Shown: positions 9,097-18,108 of the stretch, piece by piece
Layout: each line of letters begins with the position of its first letter
How positions within the stretch are numbered: the first letter of the stretch is position 1
Assembly: GCF_900142625.1 (NCBI RefSeq)
Contig: NZ_FRBN01000018.1
Location: forward strand, 1 to 64,000
Origin: Roseovarius marisflavi
Lineage (GTDB): Bacteria; Pseudomonadota; Alphaproteobacteria; Rhodobacterales; Rhodobacteraceae
DNA: 64,000 nt
Direction of reading: 5' to 3'
Made by a program: the position numbers and the translations under genes
Notes under the pieces: generated by a model
The model's database searches: none
What the model was told of the DNA's origin: nothing
The model's input: the letters and a program-made list of their open reading frames with translations, nothing else

Positions 9097-10029
9097 TTAA
9101 ATCGCATCCCAATACCGATTGATCCGCCGCACCTCGTCATGCCAGAGCGCGATGAACGACTCGGCCAGTTTCGAGGGCGGGCGATGCGCCGGGGTAAGCG
9201 TGGCAAACGCCAGCGTGATCCCGGGACGGAAGGGCCGGAACACGACACGATCCTGATCCGCACCCCGATAATGCAGATAGCTTTCCGCGCTCAGCGTGTC
9301 GATGATCGCACAGGCCAGACCGTCTTCGACAAAGGTCAGAAGCGGCAGGTAATATTGCGTCTCGAAGCGCACATCCAAGTGGCACCCGGCCACTGAAAAC
9401 GCCTTGTGAAGCTCCTTATGGCTGTGATGATCCGCATGCAGCGCCGCCAGCGGTCTGCCATCAAGATCGGCCGGCGTCAGCACCGGTTTTTGCGCAAGCG
9501 GATCACCGGCGGGCAGCGCGCAGATGCAATCGCTGGCAAAGGGTTCAGAGCGCACCAATTGGGTGTTCACCCCGAATTCGACCCCAAGATCGGCAATCCC
9601 GAGGTCATAGCTCTGGGTTGACATCAATTGATGCACCTGCGGCGAACTGCGCGTGAGCACGGTGACCTTGATCCCTGCATGAACCTCGGTGATGCGGCTT
9701 ATCATCCGCGGCAACAGGAACACCGAGGGCCCCGGCATCGCCACGATCCGCAGGCTGCCGCTTTCAAGGTTGCGCAGGTTTTGCATGTTGCGCTGTGCCG
9801 AGGTCATCCGGTCAAGAATTTCCGTCGCCTCGGCCAAAAGGTAATGCGCCTCGGGCACCGGCGACAATCGCTTGCCCTTGCGTTCAAACAGGCAAAAGCC
9901 AAGCTCGCTTTCAAGCTGGGCAATCGTGCTTGAAATGGCCGGCTGGGTGCGGTGCAGATTGCGCGCCGCCTGGCTGACCGAGCCGGCGAGCATCACTTCG
10001 CGAAACACCGTGAGTTGCAGCAGGTTCAT
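9097..10029 (-). CDS. LysR-family transcriptional regulator
   Basis: A 310-residue LysR-type regulator. The winged helix-turn-helix occupies residues 1-60 (SVSQAARNLHRTQPAISSTI is the core helix pair). A linker helix (about 60-90) leads to the periplasmic-binding-protein-like effector domain (about 95-295). It is divergent from the TAXI-TRAP transporter operon with 174 bases between the start codons, the classic arrangement for control of the divergent operon by a LysR protein that senses the transported compound. A T-N11-A dyad lies just upstream of its own start. Confidence 0.9.
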   Translation of the reverse strand: MNLLQLTVFREVMLAGSVSQAARNLHRTQPAISSTIAQLESELGFCLFERKGKRLSPVPEAHYLLAEATEILDRMTSAQRNMQNLRNLESGSLRIVAMPGPSVFLLPRMISRITEVHAGIKVTVLTRSSPQVHQLMSTQSYDLGIADLGVEFGVNTQLVRSEPFASDCICALPAGDPLAQKPVLTPADLDGRPLAALHADHHSHKELHKAFSVAGCHLDVRFETQYYLPLLTFVEDGLACAIIDTLSAESYLHYRGADQDRVVFRPFRPGITLAFATLTPAHRPPSKLAESFIALWHDEVRRINRYWDAI

Positions 10030-10042
10030 GGTCGCTCCCTAT

Positions 10043-10057
10043 ATAAGGTATATTTAT
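10043..10057. promoter_or_regulatory. Possible LysR-type T-N11-A box
   Basis: ATAAGGTATATTTAT is a 4-base dyad (ATAA...TTAT) with the T-N11-A spacing typical of LysR sites. It sits in the divergent region about 15 bases from the regulator start, inside an A+T-rich stretch that stands out from the surrounding G+C-rich sequence. Suggestive only. Confidence 0.4.
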
Positions 10058-10203
10058 ATTAACCCAATAATTTGCGATTTGTATTTATGTTTTTTCTGCG
10101 CCACGATGCGAGTCACCGGGGGGCGCGGCCCAACGCCATTGGGCGTTGTCTATCGGCCAACTCACGACCCACCCGCAACGAAAACAACAGTGGAGAAATA
10201 AAA

Positions 10204-11214
10204 ATGACATTTATGAAGCGATTTTCGGCGACGCTTATGGTCGGCGCGCTCTTGGCCGGGCCCGCACTGGCGCAAGATATGACGTTTTTCCGCATCGGCA
10301 CCGGCGGTGCCGGCGGCACCTATTTCCCGATTGGCGGCATCATTGCCAACGCCATTTCAAACCCGCCCGGCTCGCGTGCCTGCGACGAGGGTGGCAACTG
10401 TGGCGTGCCGGGTCTTGTGGCGATGGCGCAATCGACCAACGCCTCGGCGCATAACGTCAACGCGGTACAGGCGGGCCAGATGGAGGCCGGTTTGACCGGG
10501 GCCGCGACGCTTCACTTTGCCTATAACGGCGTGGGCGTGTTCGAGGGCAACAAGAAACCCGACGTGCGCGTGATTGCCAATCTCTTCCCGGAGGATCTGC
10601 ATCTTGTGCTGCCCAAGGGCGCGACGCTCAACGGTCTGGCCGACCTCAAGGGCAAACGCGTCGGCATCGCGCAGGCCGGCTCTGGCACGCAGATCGCGGT
10701 CGAGCTGATCCTTGCGGCGCACGGCATCACCCGCGATAACATCGAAGAGGCCGAGCTTAACAACACCCAAAGCGCCGAACGTCTGGCTGATGGTCAGCTT
10801 GACGCCTATTTCTATGCCGCCGGCACGCCGGTTGCGGCGATGATCCAGCTCGACAACACCAAGGGCATGGAACTTTATGACTGGTCCGAAGAAGAACTGG
10901 TCACCGGCAATACCGCCGTGCCCTATTACATCAAGTCGCTGATCCCGGCCGGGACCTATCCCGGCGTCGATTACGACGTTGATACGCTGGCCGTTTCGGG
11001 GATGCTGATCACCAACGCCAATCAGCCCGAAGAGTTGATCTATGAGATCACCAAGGCGCTTTGGACCTCGACCGCGCGCAAGCTTTTGGACAACGGCCAC
11101 CCCAAAGGCAAGGCGATCACTGTTGAGACCGCGCTTGAAGGGGTCGAAGGGATCGGCGTGCCGCTGCATCCCGGTGCCGAGAAATACTATCGCGAAATCG
11201 GCATGCTGAAGTAA
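10204..11214 (+). CDS. TAXI-family TRAP transporter solute receptor
   Basis: A 336-residue periplasmic substrate-binding protein of the TAXI (TRAP-associated extracytoplasmic immunogenic) family. The signal peptide covers about 1-24 (GALLAGPALAQ). The mature N terminus FRIGTGGAGGTYFPIGG is the family hallmark, and the second lobe begins near LADLKGKRVGIAQAGSGT. The start at 10204 follows GGAG; longer forms would bury the signal peptide. It is followed after a strong stem-loop by the fused permease. TAXI receptors bind small carboxylates or amino acids such as glutamate; a specific ligand cannot be read here. Confidence 0.93.
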   Translation: MTFMKRFSATLMVGALLAGPALAQDMTFFRIGTGGAGGTYFPIGGIIANAISNPPGSRACDEGGNCGVPGLVAMAQSTNASAHNVNAVQAGQMEAGLTGAATLHFAYNGVGVFEGNKKPDVRVIANLFPEDLHLVLPKGATLNGLADLKGKRVGIAQAGSGTQIAVELILAAHGITRDNIEEAELNNTQSAERLADGQLDAYFYAAGTPVAAMIQLDNTKGMELYDWSEEELVTGNTAVPYYIKSLIPAGTYPGVDYDVDTLAVSGMLITNANQPEELIYEITKALWTSTARKLLDNGHPKGKAITVETALEGVEGIGVPLHPGAEKYYREIGMLK

Positions 11215-11229
11215 ATCAGCGCGCCTATC

Positions 11230-11258
11230 GGGGGCGGGATCATCTGACACCCGCCCCC
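11230..11258 (+). terminator. Intra-operon stem-loop between receptor and permease
   Basis: GGGGGCGGG (11230-11238) pairs perfectly with CCCGCCCCC (11250-11258) across an 11-base loop and is followed by ATTT. It lies between the receptor and permease genes. It could stabilise the receptor mRNA or terminate most transcripts, giving more receptor than permease, as is common in binding-protein transport operons. Confidence 0.7.
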
Positions 11259-11302
11259 ATTTCAGCCCCCCAATTGCCCCCCCCCGACAGGAGAGTTTCG
11301 CC

Positions 11303-13531
11303 ATGAGCACCGAGCACACGCTGGATGCCAAGGCTCTGGAAGAGCTTGAGAAAAAGTACGATTCCGCGCTCAATACGCGCGACAACGGGCCCCTGCTCAA
11401 GAAAATCGGGTATTGGGCGACAATCGTCTTTGCGCTTTATCACATCTGGACCGCAGGCTTTGGCACGCCGGTCGATCATGTGCATATGGGCATTCACCTG
11501 GCCGGTCTTTATTTCTTTATCTTCATCAGCTTTCCGCTGATCCGCACGGCAAGCAGCCTGCATTACAAGGGCCCAAGCATGATGGCGCCGGGCAATGTGC
11601 CGCTTTATGACTGGGCGCTGATTGTCCTGAGCATGTTGGCCGCGCTGTTTCTCTGGATAAGCTGGCGGGGCTTTACCGGCTTTGGTCTTGATATCCCCGA
11701 ACAAACCCTGCGCCAGGGCAATCCGACCACCACCGATGTTGTTCTTGGCACGATCTTGGTGATCTCGACGCTGGAAATCGCCCGCCGGACGATTGGCTTT
11801 GTTCTGCCGATGATCATCCTGGTGTTCATGATCTACGCGCTGTTCGGTCCGCAAATGCCCGCCCAGATCCTGCGCCATCCGGGCGTCGACTGGCGGCAGT
11901 TCGTCAACAACATGTATTTCCCGTCCGAGGGCATCTTTGGCATCACCCTTTGGGTGGTCTCGACGGTGGTGTTCCACTTTGTGCTGTTTGGCGTCGTCGC
12001 CCAGCGCATGGGCCTTGGCCAGTTTTTCATCGACAACGCGATGATGCTGGCGGGGCGCTATACCGGCGGGCCTGCCAAGGTGTCGGTCGTCTCCTCGGCG
12101 TTTTTCGGCACCATCTCCGGCTCGTCGATTGCCAACACCGTCTCCACCGGCTCGCTTACCATCCCGAACATGAAAAAGATGGGATACCCCGGCCATTTCG
12201 CCGCCGGGGTCGAGGCCGCATCTTCGGCCGGTGGCCAGATCACCCCGCCGATCATGGGCGCGGCCAGCTTCCTTATGGCCGAGTATCTCGAGGTGCCCTA
12301 TACCACCATCGTGATCGCCGCCATCGTACCCGCCTTGATGCATTATATCGGCGTGATTTCGATCGTGCATTTCACTGCCCGCCGCCTTGGCCTTACGGCC
12401 TATGCCAAAGAGGATCTGCCCCGCTTTCTGGCGGTCTGGCGCGAGGGCTGGGTCACGATCGTGCCGCTGATCGCGCTCTTGATGGTGCTGTTTTCCGGCT
12501 ATTCCCCAAATATGGCGGCCTTCATGGGGTTGATGCTCTGTATCATCGTTGGGTTCTGCGGCATCGACAAACCCGCGACCCTGATCATCCCGCTTGGGCT
12601 CTTGGGCTTTATCTTCTGGAAGGCCTCGCCGATGAGCGGCGCCGGTTTTTCGCCGACAATCGCCGGTGTGCTTGGCGCGCTCACGCTGATCGGATCGCTG
12701 CACCGCAACAAACGCCAGGATTTCGGCGATCTTCTGGATAGCTTTCACGTCGGCGTGCAATACGCGCTTGCGGTCGGGGCGGCCTCGGCGGCGGTGGGCA
12801 TCGTAGTCGGTGTGATCAACACCACCGGTGTTGGCTTTCGCATGGGGTTCATGGTCACCAACGGCGCCTCGGATCTGTCGATGATGATCGCGCCCATGCT
12901 CGACTGGATGCCGATCGAGGCCTTTAGCCAACCCTCGTTGCAACAGTTCATCTCGCTGGTGCTGATCGCGATGGCCTGTATCCTGATGGGGGCCGGCCTT
13001 CCGACGACGGCGCTTTATATCATGCTCGTCGCGGTCGCCACCCCGGCGCTGAGCCAGCTTGGCGTGCCACCGCTCGCGACGCATATGTTCGTGCTTTACT
13101 ACGGTGTCATATCCGAGATCACGCCGCCGGTCTGTGCCTCGGCCTATGCGGCGGCGGGGATTGCCAATGCCAACCCGTTCCGCACCGGGATGACCGCATT
13201 CACGCTTGGCCTTGGTAAGCTGATGGTACCGATGGTGTTTGTCTATGCGCCGACGATCCTGATCGTTTTGCCCGAGTATTTCACACTTGGCTCATTCCTT
13301 CAGGTCTCGATCACCTGCGGCTTTGGCATCTTCTGCGTCGGTGCGGCGGTTGCGGGCTTTCTGCTGGCGCCCCTGCGCGGGCTCTGGCGGTTCAGCTTTG
13401 TGGTCGGCGGCGTGCTTTTGGTCGCGCCCAGCCTCGGCAGCGACATCGCCGCCCTTATTGTCATGGCGCCCGCCATCGCGATGCAGGTGATCGCAAGCCG
13501 GGCGGCGGCGGTTCCGGCGCAGAGCGCATGA
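11303..13531 (+). CDS. TRAP transporter fused permease (4TM-12TM, TAXI type)
   Basis: A 742-residue inner-membrane protein. The first third (about 40-170) corresponds to the small DctQ-like subunit and the remainder to the large DctM-like subunit, fused as in TAXI-TRAP systems. The large subunit shows SSAFFGTISGSSIANTVSTG, the conserved substrate and ion region of TRAP permeases, and its repeat near GAGLPTTALYIML. Transport is driven by an ion gradient together with the upstream receptor. An ATG follows a GACAGGAGAG ribosome-binding site. Its stop overlaps the start of the next gene by four bases, so the oxidase is part of the same unit. Confidence 0.95.
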   Translation: MSTEHTLDAKALEELEKKYDSALNTRDNGPLLKKIGYWATIVFALYHIWTAGFGTPVDHVHMGIHLAGLYFFIFISFPLIRTASSLHYKGPSMMAPGNVPLYDWALIVLSMLAALFLWISWRGFTGFGLDIPEQTLRQGNPTTTDVVLGTILVISTLEIARRTIGFVLPMIILVFMIYALFGPQMPAQILRHPGVDWRQFVNNMYFPSEGIFGITLWVVSTVVFHFVLFGVVAQRMGLGQFFIDNAMMLAGRYTGGPAKVSVVSSAFFGTISGSSIANTVSTGSLTIPNMKKMGYPGHFAAGVEAASSAGGQITPPIMGAASFLMAEYLEVPYTTIVIAAIVPALMHYIGVISIVHFTARRLGLTAYAKEDLPRFLAVWREGWVTIVPLIALLMVLFSGYSPNMAAFMGLMLCIIVGFCGIDKPATLIIPLGLLGFIFWKASPMSGAGFSPTIAGVLGALTLIGSLHRNKRQDFGDLLDSFHVGVQYALAVGAASAAVGIVVGVINTTGVGFRMGFMVTNGASDLSMMIAPMLDWMPIEAFSQPSLQQFISLVLIAMACILMGAGLPTTALYIMLVAVATPALSQLGVPPLATHMFVLYYGVISEITPPVCASAYAAAGIANANPFRTGMTAFTLGLGKLMVPMVFVYAPTILIVLPEYFTLGSFLQVSITCGFGIFCVGAAVAGFLLAPLRGLWRFSFVVGGVLLVAPSLGSDIAALIVMAPAIAMQVIASRAAAVPAQSA

Positions 13532-14769
13532 GCACGCCGCAGCCCACCGCCGTGATCGGCGGCGGCATCGTCGGGATTTGCACCGCCATTGCCCTGGCCG
13601 AGCGGGGCGCGCCGGTGTGCCTGATTGATCGTGATGCCCCAGGCCAGGGGGCCTCGATGGGCAATGCCGGGGTGATTTCGCCGTTTTCGGTGGTGCCGCA
13701 ATCGCTTCCGGGGTTGTGGCGCGATATCCCGCGTTGGGTTCTTGACCCGTCGGGGCCGGTGCATCTGCGCCCGCGCCATATACCGCGGTTTTTGCCCTGG
13801 GCGCTCAGGTTTCTGCGCGCGGGGCAACGTGACCGCGTTGAGGCCACTGCGGCGGCGATGCATGCGCTAAACCACGACAATGTCATGCTCTACCGCCAGC
13901 TTTTAACCGGCACCGGGCACGAGGACCTCATAAAAGACAGCTATTACGTGATGGCCAGTCGCGCAGCCACCCCCGCCCGGCTTGACAGTTTCACCAATCA
14001 GCTGCGCCTGAAATATGGTGCCGAGCTTGAAGCGATTGATGCCGCCGCCTTGCGCGATCTTGAACCGGCCCTGTCGCCTGCTTTCGAATCCGCGCTCTTG
14101 ATCAAGGCACAGGCGCGCGCGCTATCGCCGGGGCGTATCTGTGAAGTATTGGCCGATAAGCTGCGCGGGATGGGCGGCACGGTGGTTCAGGCCAGTGTCA
14201 CCGGGCTTTTGCGCACCGACGAGGATTGGCAGATCAATACCGACAGCGGCCCGATCCGCGCCGCCAATGTTGTGCTGGCTGCCGGGGCATGGTCGGCGCG
14301 GCTCTTGACGCCGCTTGGCATTGATGTGCCGCTTGAGGCCGAGCGCGGCTATCACCTTGCGTTTCCCGACACCCCGGTAACGCTAAACAATTCGGTCATG
14401 GACACCGACATGAAGCTTGTCGCGAGCAGCATGGAGGGCGCCCTGCGGGTCGCGGGCACCGCAGAATTCGGCGGACTTGAGACCGAGGCAAGCCCCGCGC
14501 GGGCACAGGCGCTTGCCAAGGTGGCGCGCAAGCTTTGCCCGGATCTCGCAGAGGCGCAGTATGAAACCTGGTCGGGCCTGCGCCCGTCGTTTCCCGACAG
14601 CCTGCCGGCGATCGGGCCGATTGAAGGGCAACCCGGCCTTATCGCCGCCTTTGGCCATAGCCACTGGGGGTTTATGATGGGACCGAAAACCGGGCGGCTG
14701 GCCGCTGGTCTTGCCATGGGCGAGCGGCCCAACATTGACCTGTCGCGATATGATCCAGCGCGGTTCTAA
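13528..14769 (+). CDS. FAD-dependent oxidoreductase, DadA-like
   Basis: A 413-residue flavoprotein of the DAO family. The dinucleotide-binding motif AVIGGGIVGICTAIAL is at about residues 9-24. The C-terminal GFMMGPKTGRLAAGLAMG is the second FAD and active-site region typical of D-amino-acid dehydrogenases and related glycine/sarcosine oxidases. It overlaps the transporter permease by an ATGA, so transport and oxidation of the same compound are probably coupled. A D-amino acid or an N-methylated or other secondary amine is the most likely substrate. Convergent with the GGDEF gene (14 bases apart). Confidence 0.85.
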   Translation: MSTPQPTAVIGGGIVGICTAIALAERGAPVCLIDRDAPGQGASMGNAGVISPFSVVPQSLPGLWRDIPRWVLDPSGPVHLRPRHIPRFLPWALRFLRAGQRDRVEATAAAMHALNHDNVMLYRQLLTGTGHEDLIKDSYYVMASRAATPARLDSFTNQLRLKYGAELEAIDAAALRDLEPALSPAFESALLIKAQARALSPGRICEVLADKLRGMGGTVVQASVTGLLRTDEDWQINTDSGPIRAANVVLAAGAWSARLLTPLGIDVPLEAERGYHLAFPDTPVTLNNSVMDTDMKLVASSMEGALRVAGTAEFGGLETEASPARAQALAKVARKLCPDLAEAQYETWSGLRPSFPDSLPAIGPIEGQPGLIAAFGHSHWGFMMGPKTGRLAAGLAMGERPNIDLSRYDPARF

Positions 14770-14783
14770 GGCGTGTGGGGGCC

Positions 14784-15818
14784 CTAGCCGATGCCGCGCA
14801 GCGGGGCATCGTCACGCAAGGCGGGTTCGTATATCACATGACACCCACGTCCCCGCGCCTTGGCGGCGTAAAGCGCGAGATCGGAATCCGCCATCATCCG
14901 CGCCACATCGGGGGCCTCGTAGGCACAGCTTAGCGTCGCGCCGATGCTTCCTGAGACCCGACATTCCTGACCGCTATACATGATCGGCTCTTCGAGGCGC
15001 ATAATCAGACGCGCGGCAATCTCGGTCAGCCGCTCACGCCCGGTCAACCCGGCAAAGATCAGCACGAATTCATCCCCGCCGGTGCGCGCGACAAGGTCGT
15101 CCGCGCGGGTCTCCGCCAAAATGCGCCGGGCCACATCCTGCAACACCTGATCTCCGGCGGCATGGCCCATCGTGTCATTCACCTGTTTGAAAAAATCCAG
15201 ATCAAGGTGCATCAAGGCAAAGTCCTGTTCGGCCTGCATCAACCGCTCAAGCACATGATCCATCGCGCGGCGGTTCTTGAGGCCGGTCAGCGTGTCGGTA
15301 TAGGCCTGCTCCTCGGCGGCAATGCGCGCCCCCTGAAGCCGCAGGTTAAGTTTGCGCGACGCCTCCATCGCGGCGGATTTCGCCTCGATCAGATAAAGCA
15401 TCTCGGTGGTCAGGTCGGTCGCCGGAAAATCCCCGGCATTGAGGCTGAAGTCGCGCACCGCATCGACCACGGAAATGCCAAAGGACAGGTTGATGATCGC
15501 CCCCCCCGGCGGCCCAAGCGACGGCCCGTCTTGCGACAGGGCAATCAGCACGCCTTTCATCCCGGTGCGCAGACTGTCGCGCAATCGCAAATGCAACCGC
15601 GCGCCATGGCAGCCCCGCAGCCCCTCCATGGTATCGGCCACATGCGGACGGCGCAGTTCGACCCGCTCAAGGAACCGGGCGCCGATCAAAGGCTTATCCG
15701 CAAATACCTTGTGAAGGGTCGGCCCGGCATGAACCACATGCCCGGTTTCATTCAGCACCGCATGCATCGGGCACAAAATATCCAGCAGGTCGTAAGAGGA
15801 ATACATTTCGTCGTTCAT
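14784..15818 (-). CDS. HNOBA-type sensor diguanylate cyclase (GGDEF)
   Basis: A 344-residue cytoplasmic protein. Residues 10-130 resemble the HNOBA (haem-NO-binding-associated, PAS-like) domain with its CPMHAVLNETGHVVHAGPTL start. A short coiled coil (about 139-172) leads to the GGDEF domain. The catalytic GGDEF is intact at 247-251, and an inhibitory RxxD (RADD, 238-241) stands five residues before it. It should make cyclic di-GMP. It overlaps the upstream H-NOX-like gene by four bases, the standard pairing of an H-NOX sensor with its cyclase effector. Regulation by that partner is an inference from context. Confidence 0.88.
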   Translation of the reverse strand: MNDEMYSSYDLLDILCPMHAVLNETGHVVHAGPTLHKVFADKPLIGARFLERVELRRPHVADTMEGLRGCHGARLHLRLRDSLRTGMKGVLIALSQDGPSLGPPGGAIINLSFGISVVDAVRDFSLNAGDFPATDLTTEMLYLIEAKSAAMEASRKLNLRLQGARIAAEEQAYTDTLTGLKNRRAMDHVLERLMQAEQDFALMHLDLDFFKQVNDTMGHAAGDQVLQDVARRILAETRADDLVARTGGDEFVLIFAGLTGRERLTEIAARLIMRLEEPIMYSGQECRVSGSIGATLSCAYEAPDVARMMADSDLALYAAKARGRGCHVIYEPALRDDAPLRGIG

Positions 15819-16417
15819 CCGGCGAGCCCCCCTACCCCAAGTTCAAAGCTCCGGCCGCTGGCAAATGCCGTTTCAAGCAGGCGAATCAGGATCACCTCCC
15901 GCCCCGCGCTTGCGCCTCTGTGTTCAAGAAACACCAAGGCACCGTAATCATCCGCCATCGCGCGCAGAACCCCCATCACCACATGACCCAGCCGCAGGTC
16001 GTGATGTTCGGACAGGCCAACATTCAGGCTATAACTGCCCTCGCCATGATCGCGCAGTTCAAGCAGCGGCAGATCAAGGTCAGCCACAGCAAGGCGCGCG
16101 CGCTCAGGCAGATCATCCAAGGAATGCAGAAAATCCACGAAATCCACACCTCCAAAGCGCAAAAGCCGTCTGGGCGCCTCGATATTGGGATGGGAAATCA
16201 TATAAGTGCCGATATCTTCAAGCAGCTCCGGAACCGCCTTATCAAGACGCTGTCCCAGGGCCGTAAGGACCTTTTTGGTCACTTGCGGCTCATAGGTCAT
16301 CATCGCCTCGAACTCGGTATACCCCAGATCAAGCCGCCCTATCGTTTCAATCCAGACATCGCGCCCATAGGTGTCGCGAACAAATCTTTCTATGGCGCGG
16401 TTAACCAGCCCGTGCAT
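15815..16417 (-). CDS. H-NOX (HNOB)-like protein lacking the proximal haem histidine
   Basis: A 200-residue relative of haem NO/O2-binding proteins, starting MHGLVNRAIERF. The fold is recognisable: LEDIGTYMISHP, then RLLRFGGVDFVDFLHSLDDL. Aligned by eye to a canonical H-NOX (FLMMMDEVHLQL), the haem-ligating His falls on Pro104 (FLHSLDDLP). The downstream YxSxR haem-propionate motif is also absent; its place holds SEHHDL. His98 is the only nearby histidine. The protein may therefore not bind haem through the usual ligand, or at all. A GTG at 16429 is a possible earlier start, but the family begins at the ATG. It is coupled to the HNOBA-GGDEF gene. Confidence 0.85.
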   Translation of the reverse strand: MHGLVNRAIERFVRDTYGRDVWIETIGRLDLGYTEFEAMMTYEPQVTKKVLTALGQRLDKAVPELLEDIGTYMISHPNIEAPRRLLRFGGVDFVDFLHSLDDLPERARLAVADLDLPLLELRDHGEGSYSLNVGLSEHHDLRLGHVVMGVLRAMADDYGALVFLEHRGASAGREVILIRLLETAFASGRSFELGVGGLAG

Positions 16418-16552
16418 CGCATTCTCCACTCATACCACGCAACTTTGCCATGCTCAGGTTAACAAGCATTGAACGCCTAAAATTCAGGCGATTTTTCGCA
16501 AAGGTCGGCCAAGGCTTGCCATGGCAGAGGGGCGTTGCTACATCTTTCATAT

Positions 16553-16635
16553 CCGTTGGGGTGCCCGTTTTGGGCTGAGAGGTAGCAATACCAACCCACC
16601 GAACCTGATCCGGCTCGCACCGGCGGAGGGAACGG
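16553..16635 (+). promoter_or_regulatory. TPP riboswitch (thi box)
   Basis: The conserved thiamine-pyrophosphate aptamer elements are all present in order: GGGGTGCCC, GGGCTGAGA, ACCC, GAACCTGATCCGG and CGGCGGAGGGAA. An outer helix CCGTT/AACGG (16553-16557 with 16631-16635) closes it. It lies 65 bases before the start codon of thiZ and should repress the thiZ-tenA-thiX unit when TPP is plentiful. Confidence 0.95.
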
Positions 16636-16700
16636 AAACCGCGCCTCACCCCGGCGCCCTTCCTGCCTTTTGCCATGCGTCAAACAGAGGAAGGCCACCG

Positions 16701-17429
16701 ATGCGCCCAATACCGCCCGACCTTGTGATCGAGGGCAGCGCCCGAATTGGCGACACGCCGATTTTCGGGCCGTTGCGCCTCGTCATGCCTGCCGGGCGCT
16801 GGACCTGCCTTCTGGGGCCGTCCGGTGTTGGGAAAACCACGCTTTTGCGGCTTTTGGCCGGGGTTGACGACGTGACCGACTTCACCGGCACGATCACCGC
16901 CTCGGACGGTCTGGCCTTGCCGGGGCGGATGGCCCTGATGGCGCAGGGGGATTTGCTGATGCCCTGGCTTGACGTGCTGGGCAATGTCACGCTTGGCGCG
17001 CGCCTGCGTGGTGCGCCGCGCGACAAAGAGCGCGCGCTTGCCATGCTGGAGCGCGTCGGTCTGGCCGATCATGCCCGCAAGACGCCAGATGCTCTTTCAG
17101 GCGGGCAACGCCAGCGTGTGGCGCTTGCGCGCACCTTGATGGAGGACCGCCCCATCGTCTTGCTGGACGAGCCATTTTCGGCGCTTGATGCGCGCACCCG
17201 CGCCCAGATGCAGGACCTGAGCGCCGAGCATCTTTTGGGCCGCACCGTTTTGATGGTCACCCATGACCCGGCCGAGGCCGCCCGTCTTGGCGATGCAATC
17301 CATATCCTGTCCGAAACCGGATTGACCGACTTCGCACCGCCCAGGGGCGGGCCGCCACGCCCGGTCGATGACACGGAAACGCTAGCCGCACAGGGCCGTC
17401 TTCTGGCTCTGCTGCGCGCGCCCGCCTGA
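16701..17429 (+). CDS. thiZ: Thiamine-precursor ABC transporter ATP-binding protein
   Basis: A 242-residue ABC ATPase: Walker A GPSGVGKTT (39-47), signature LSGGQRQ (132-138), Walker B IVLLDEP (152-158) and the H-loop in MVTHDP. Its position directly after a TPP riboswitch and before tenA and an ABC permease identifies it as ThiZ, which powers uptake of pyrimidine thiamine precursors (HMP or formylaminopyrimidine). The start at 16701 follows AGAGGAAGG. The longer frame would overlap the riboswitch. No substrate-binding protein gene is present in the unit. Confidence 0.92.
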   Translation: MRPIPPDLVIEGSARIGDTPIFGPLRLVMPAGRWTCLLGPSGVGKTTLLRLLAGVDDVTDFTGTITASDGLALPGRMALMAQGDLLMPWLDVLGNVTLGARLRGAPRDKERALAMLERVGLADHARKTPDALSGGQRQRVALARTLMEDRPIVLLDEPFSALDARTRAQMQDLSAEHLLGRTVLMVTHDPAEAARLGDAIHILSETGLTDFAPPRGGPPRPVDDTETLAAQGRLLALLRAPA

Positions 17430-17451
17430 GCACATGCAAAAGGAGCCTGCA

Positions 17452-18108
17452 ATGCGCCCCACCGATCACCTCAAGTCGCTGTGCCAGTCTGACTGGACTG
17501 CGGCCACCAGCCATGCCTTTACCAACGATCTGGTCGCGGGCACCCTGGCGCAGGACAAGATGCTGGCCTATCTGCGGCAGGATTACCTGTTCATCGACGG
17601 CTTCGTGCGGCTGTTGGCCTCGGCCATCGCACAGGCCCCAAGCCTTGGCGATGCGATCCCGGCGGCACAGTTTCTGGGGCTGATCTCGGGGCGCGAGAAC
17701 ACCTACTTCCTGCGCGCCATCCCCGCCCTTGGCGGCACACCCGAGCCACCAGCGCCCGCCCATCCGGTGACACAAGAGTTTCAGGCGTTGATGGCAAAGG
17801 CCGCCCGGTCGGGGCGGTACGAACAGATGCTTGCGGTGCTGGTCGTCGCGGAATGGTCCTATCTGAGCTGGGCCAGCCCGCATGCCGACAAGGCCGGGGA
17901 CCTGCCGTTCTGGTTCGGCGAATGGATCACCTTGCATAGCGGTGCAGGGTTCGAAGGCGTGGTCACCTATCTGCGGGACCAGCTTGATCGCGCATGGGAC
18001 GGGCTTGGCCCCGAGGACAGGCGCGCCGTGGAAGAGACATTCATCACCGCAACCCGCCTTGAGCGGGCGTTCTTTGATGCGGCCAGCATAGGGTATAAAA
18101 CCGCATGA
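17452..18108 (+). CDS. tenA: TenA-family thiamine salvage protein, apparently the Cys-less (TenA_E) type
   Basis: A 218-residue all-helical TenA protein. Family features are HAFTNDLVAGTL, LRQDYLFIDGF with Asp44, and a C-terminal EETFITATRLERAFFDAA. In thiaminase-II TenA_C proteins the catalytic Cys lies in a C-x-W/Y segment; here the equivalent stretch is VVAEWSYLSW (131-140) with no Cys, which fits the TenA_E class. That class is proposed to deaminate or hydrolyse amino-HMP or formyl-aminopyrimidine to HMP. AGGAG precedes the ATG at 17452. The earlier frame start lies across this ribosome-binding site. It sits between thiZ and thiX under the riboswitch. Confidence 0.88.
   Translation: MRPTDHLKSLCQSDWTAATSHAFTNDLVAGTLAQDKMLAYLRQDYLFIDGFVRLLASAIAQAPSLGDAIPAAQFLGLISGRENTYFLRAIPALGGTPEPPAPAHPVTQEFQALMAKAARSGRYEQMLAVLVVAEWSYLSWASPHADKAGDLPFWFGEWITLHSGAGFEGVVTYLRDQLDRAWDGLGPEDRRAVEETFITATRLERAFFDAASIGYKTA

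Noticed and set aside
11240..13084. 614-codon open frame antisense to the TRAP permease
   Set aside because: The permease frame has clear homology and TRAP motifs; the antisense translation is His/Arg/Asp-rich without domains, an artefact of high G+C codon use.
13272..13285. GAGTATTT on the + strand (a reverse-orientation element?)
   Set aside because: It lies inside the TRAP permease coding sequence (encoding PEYF), with no left block of the element; chance.
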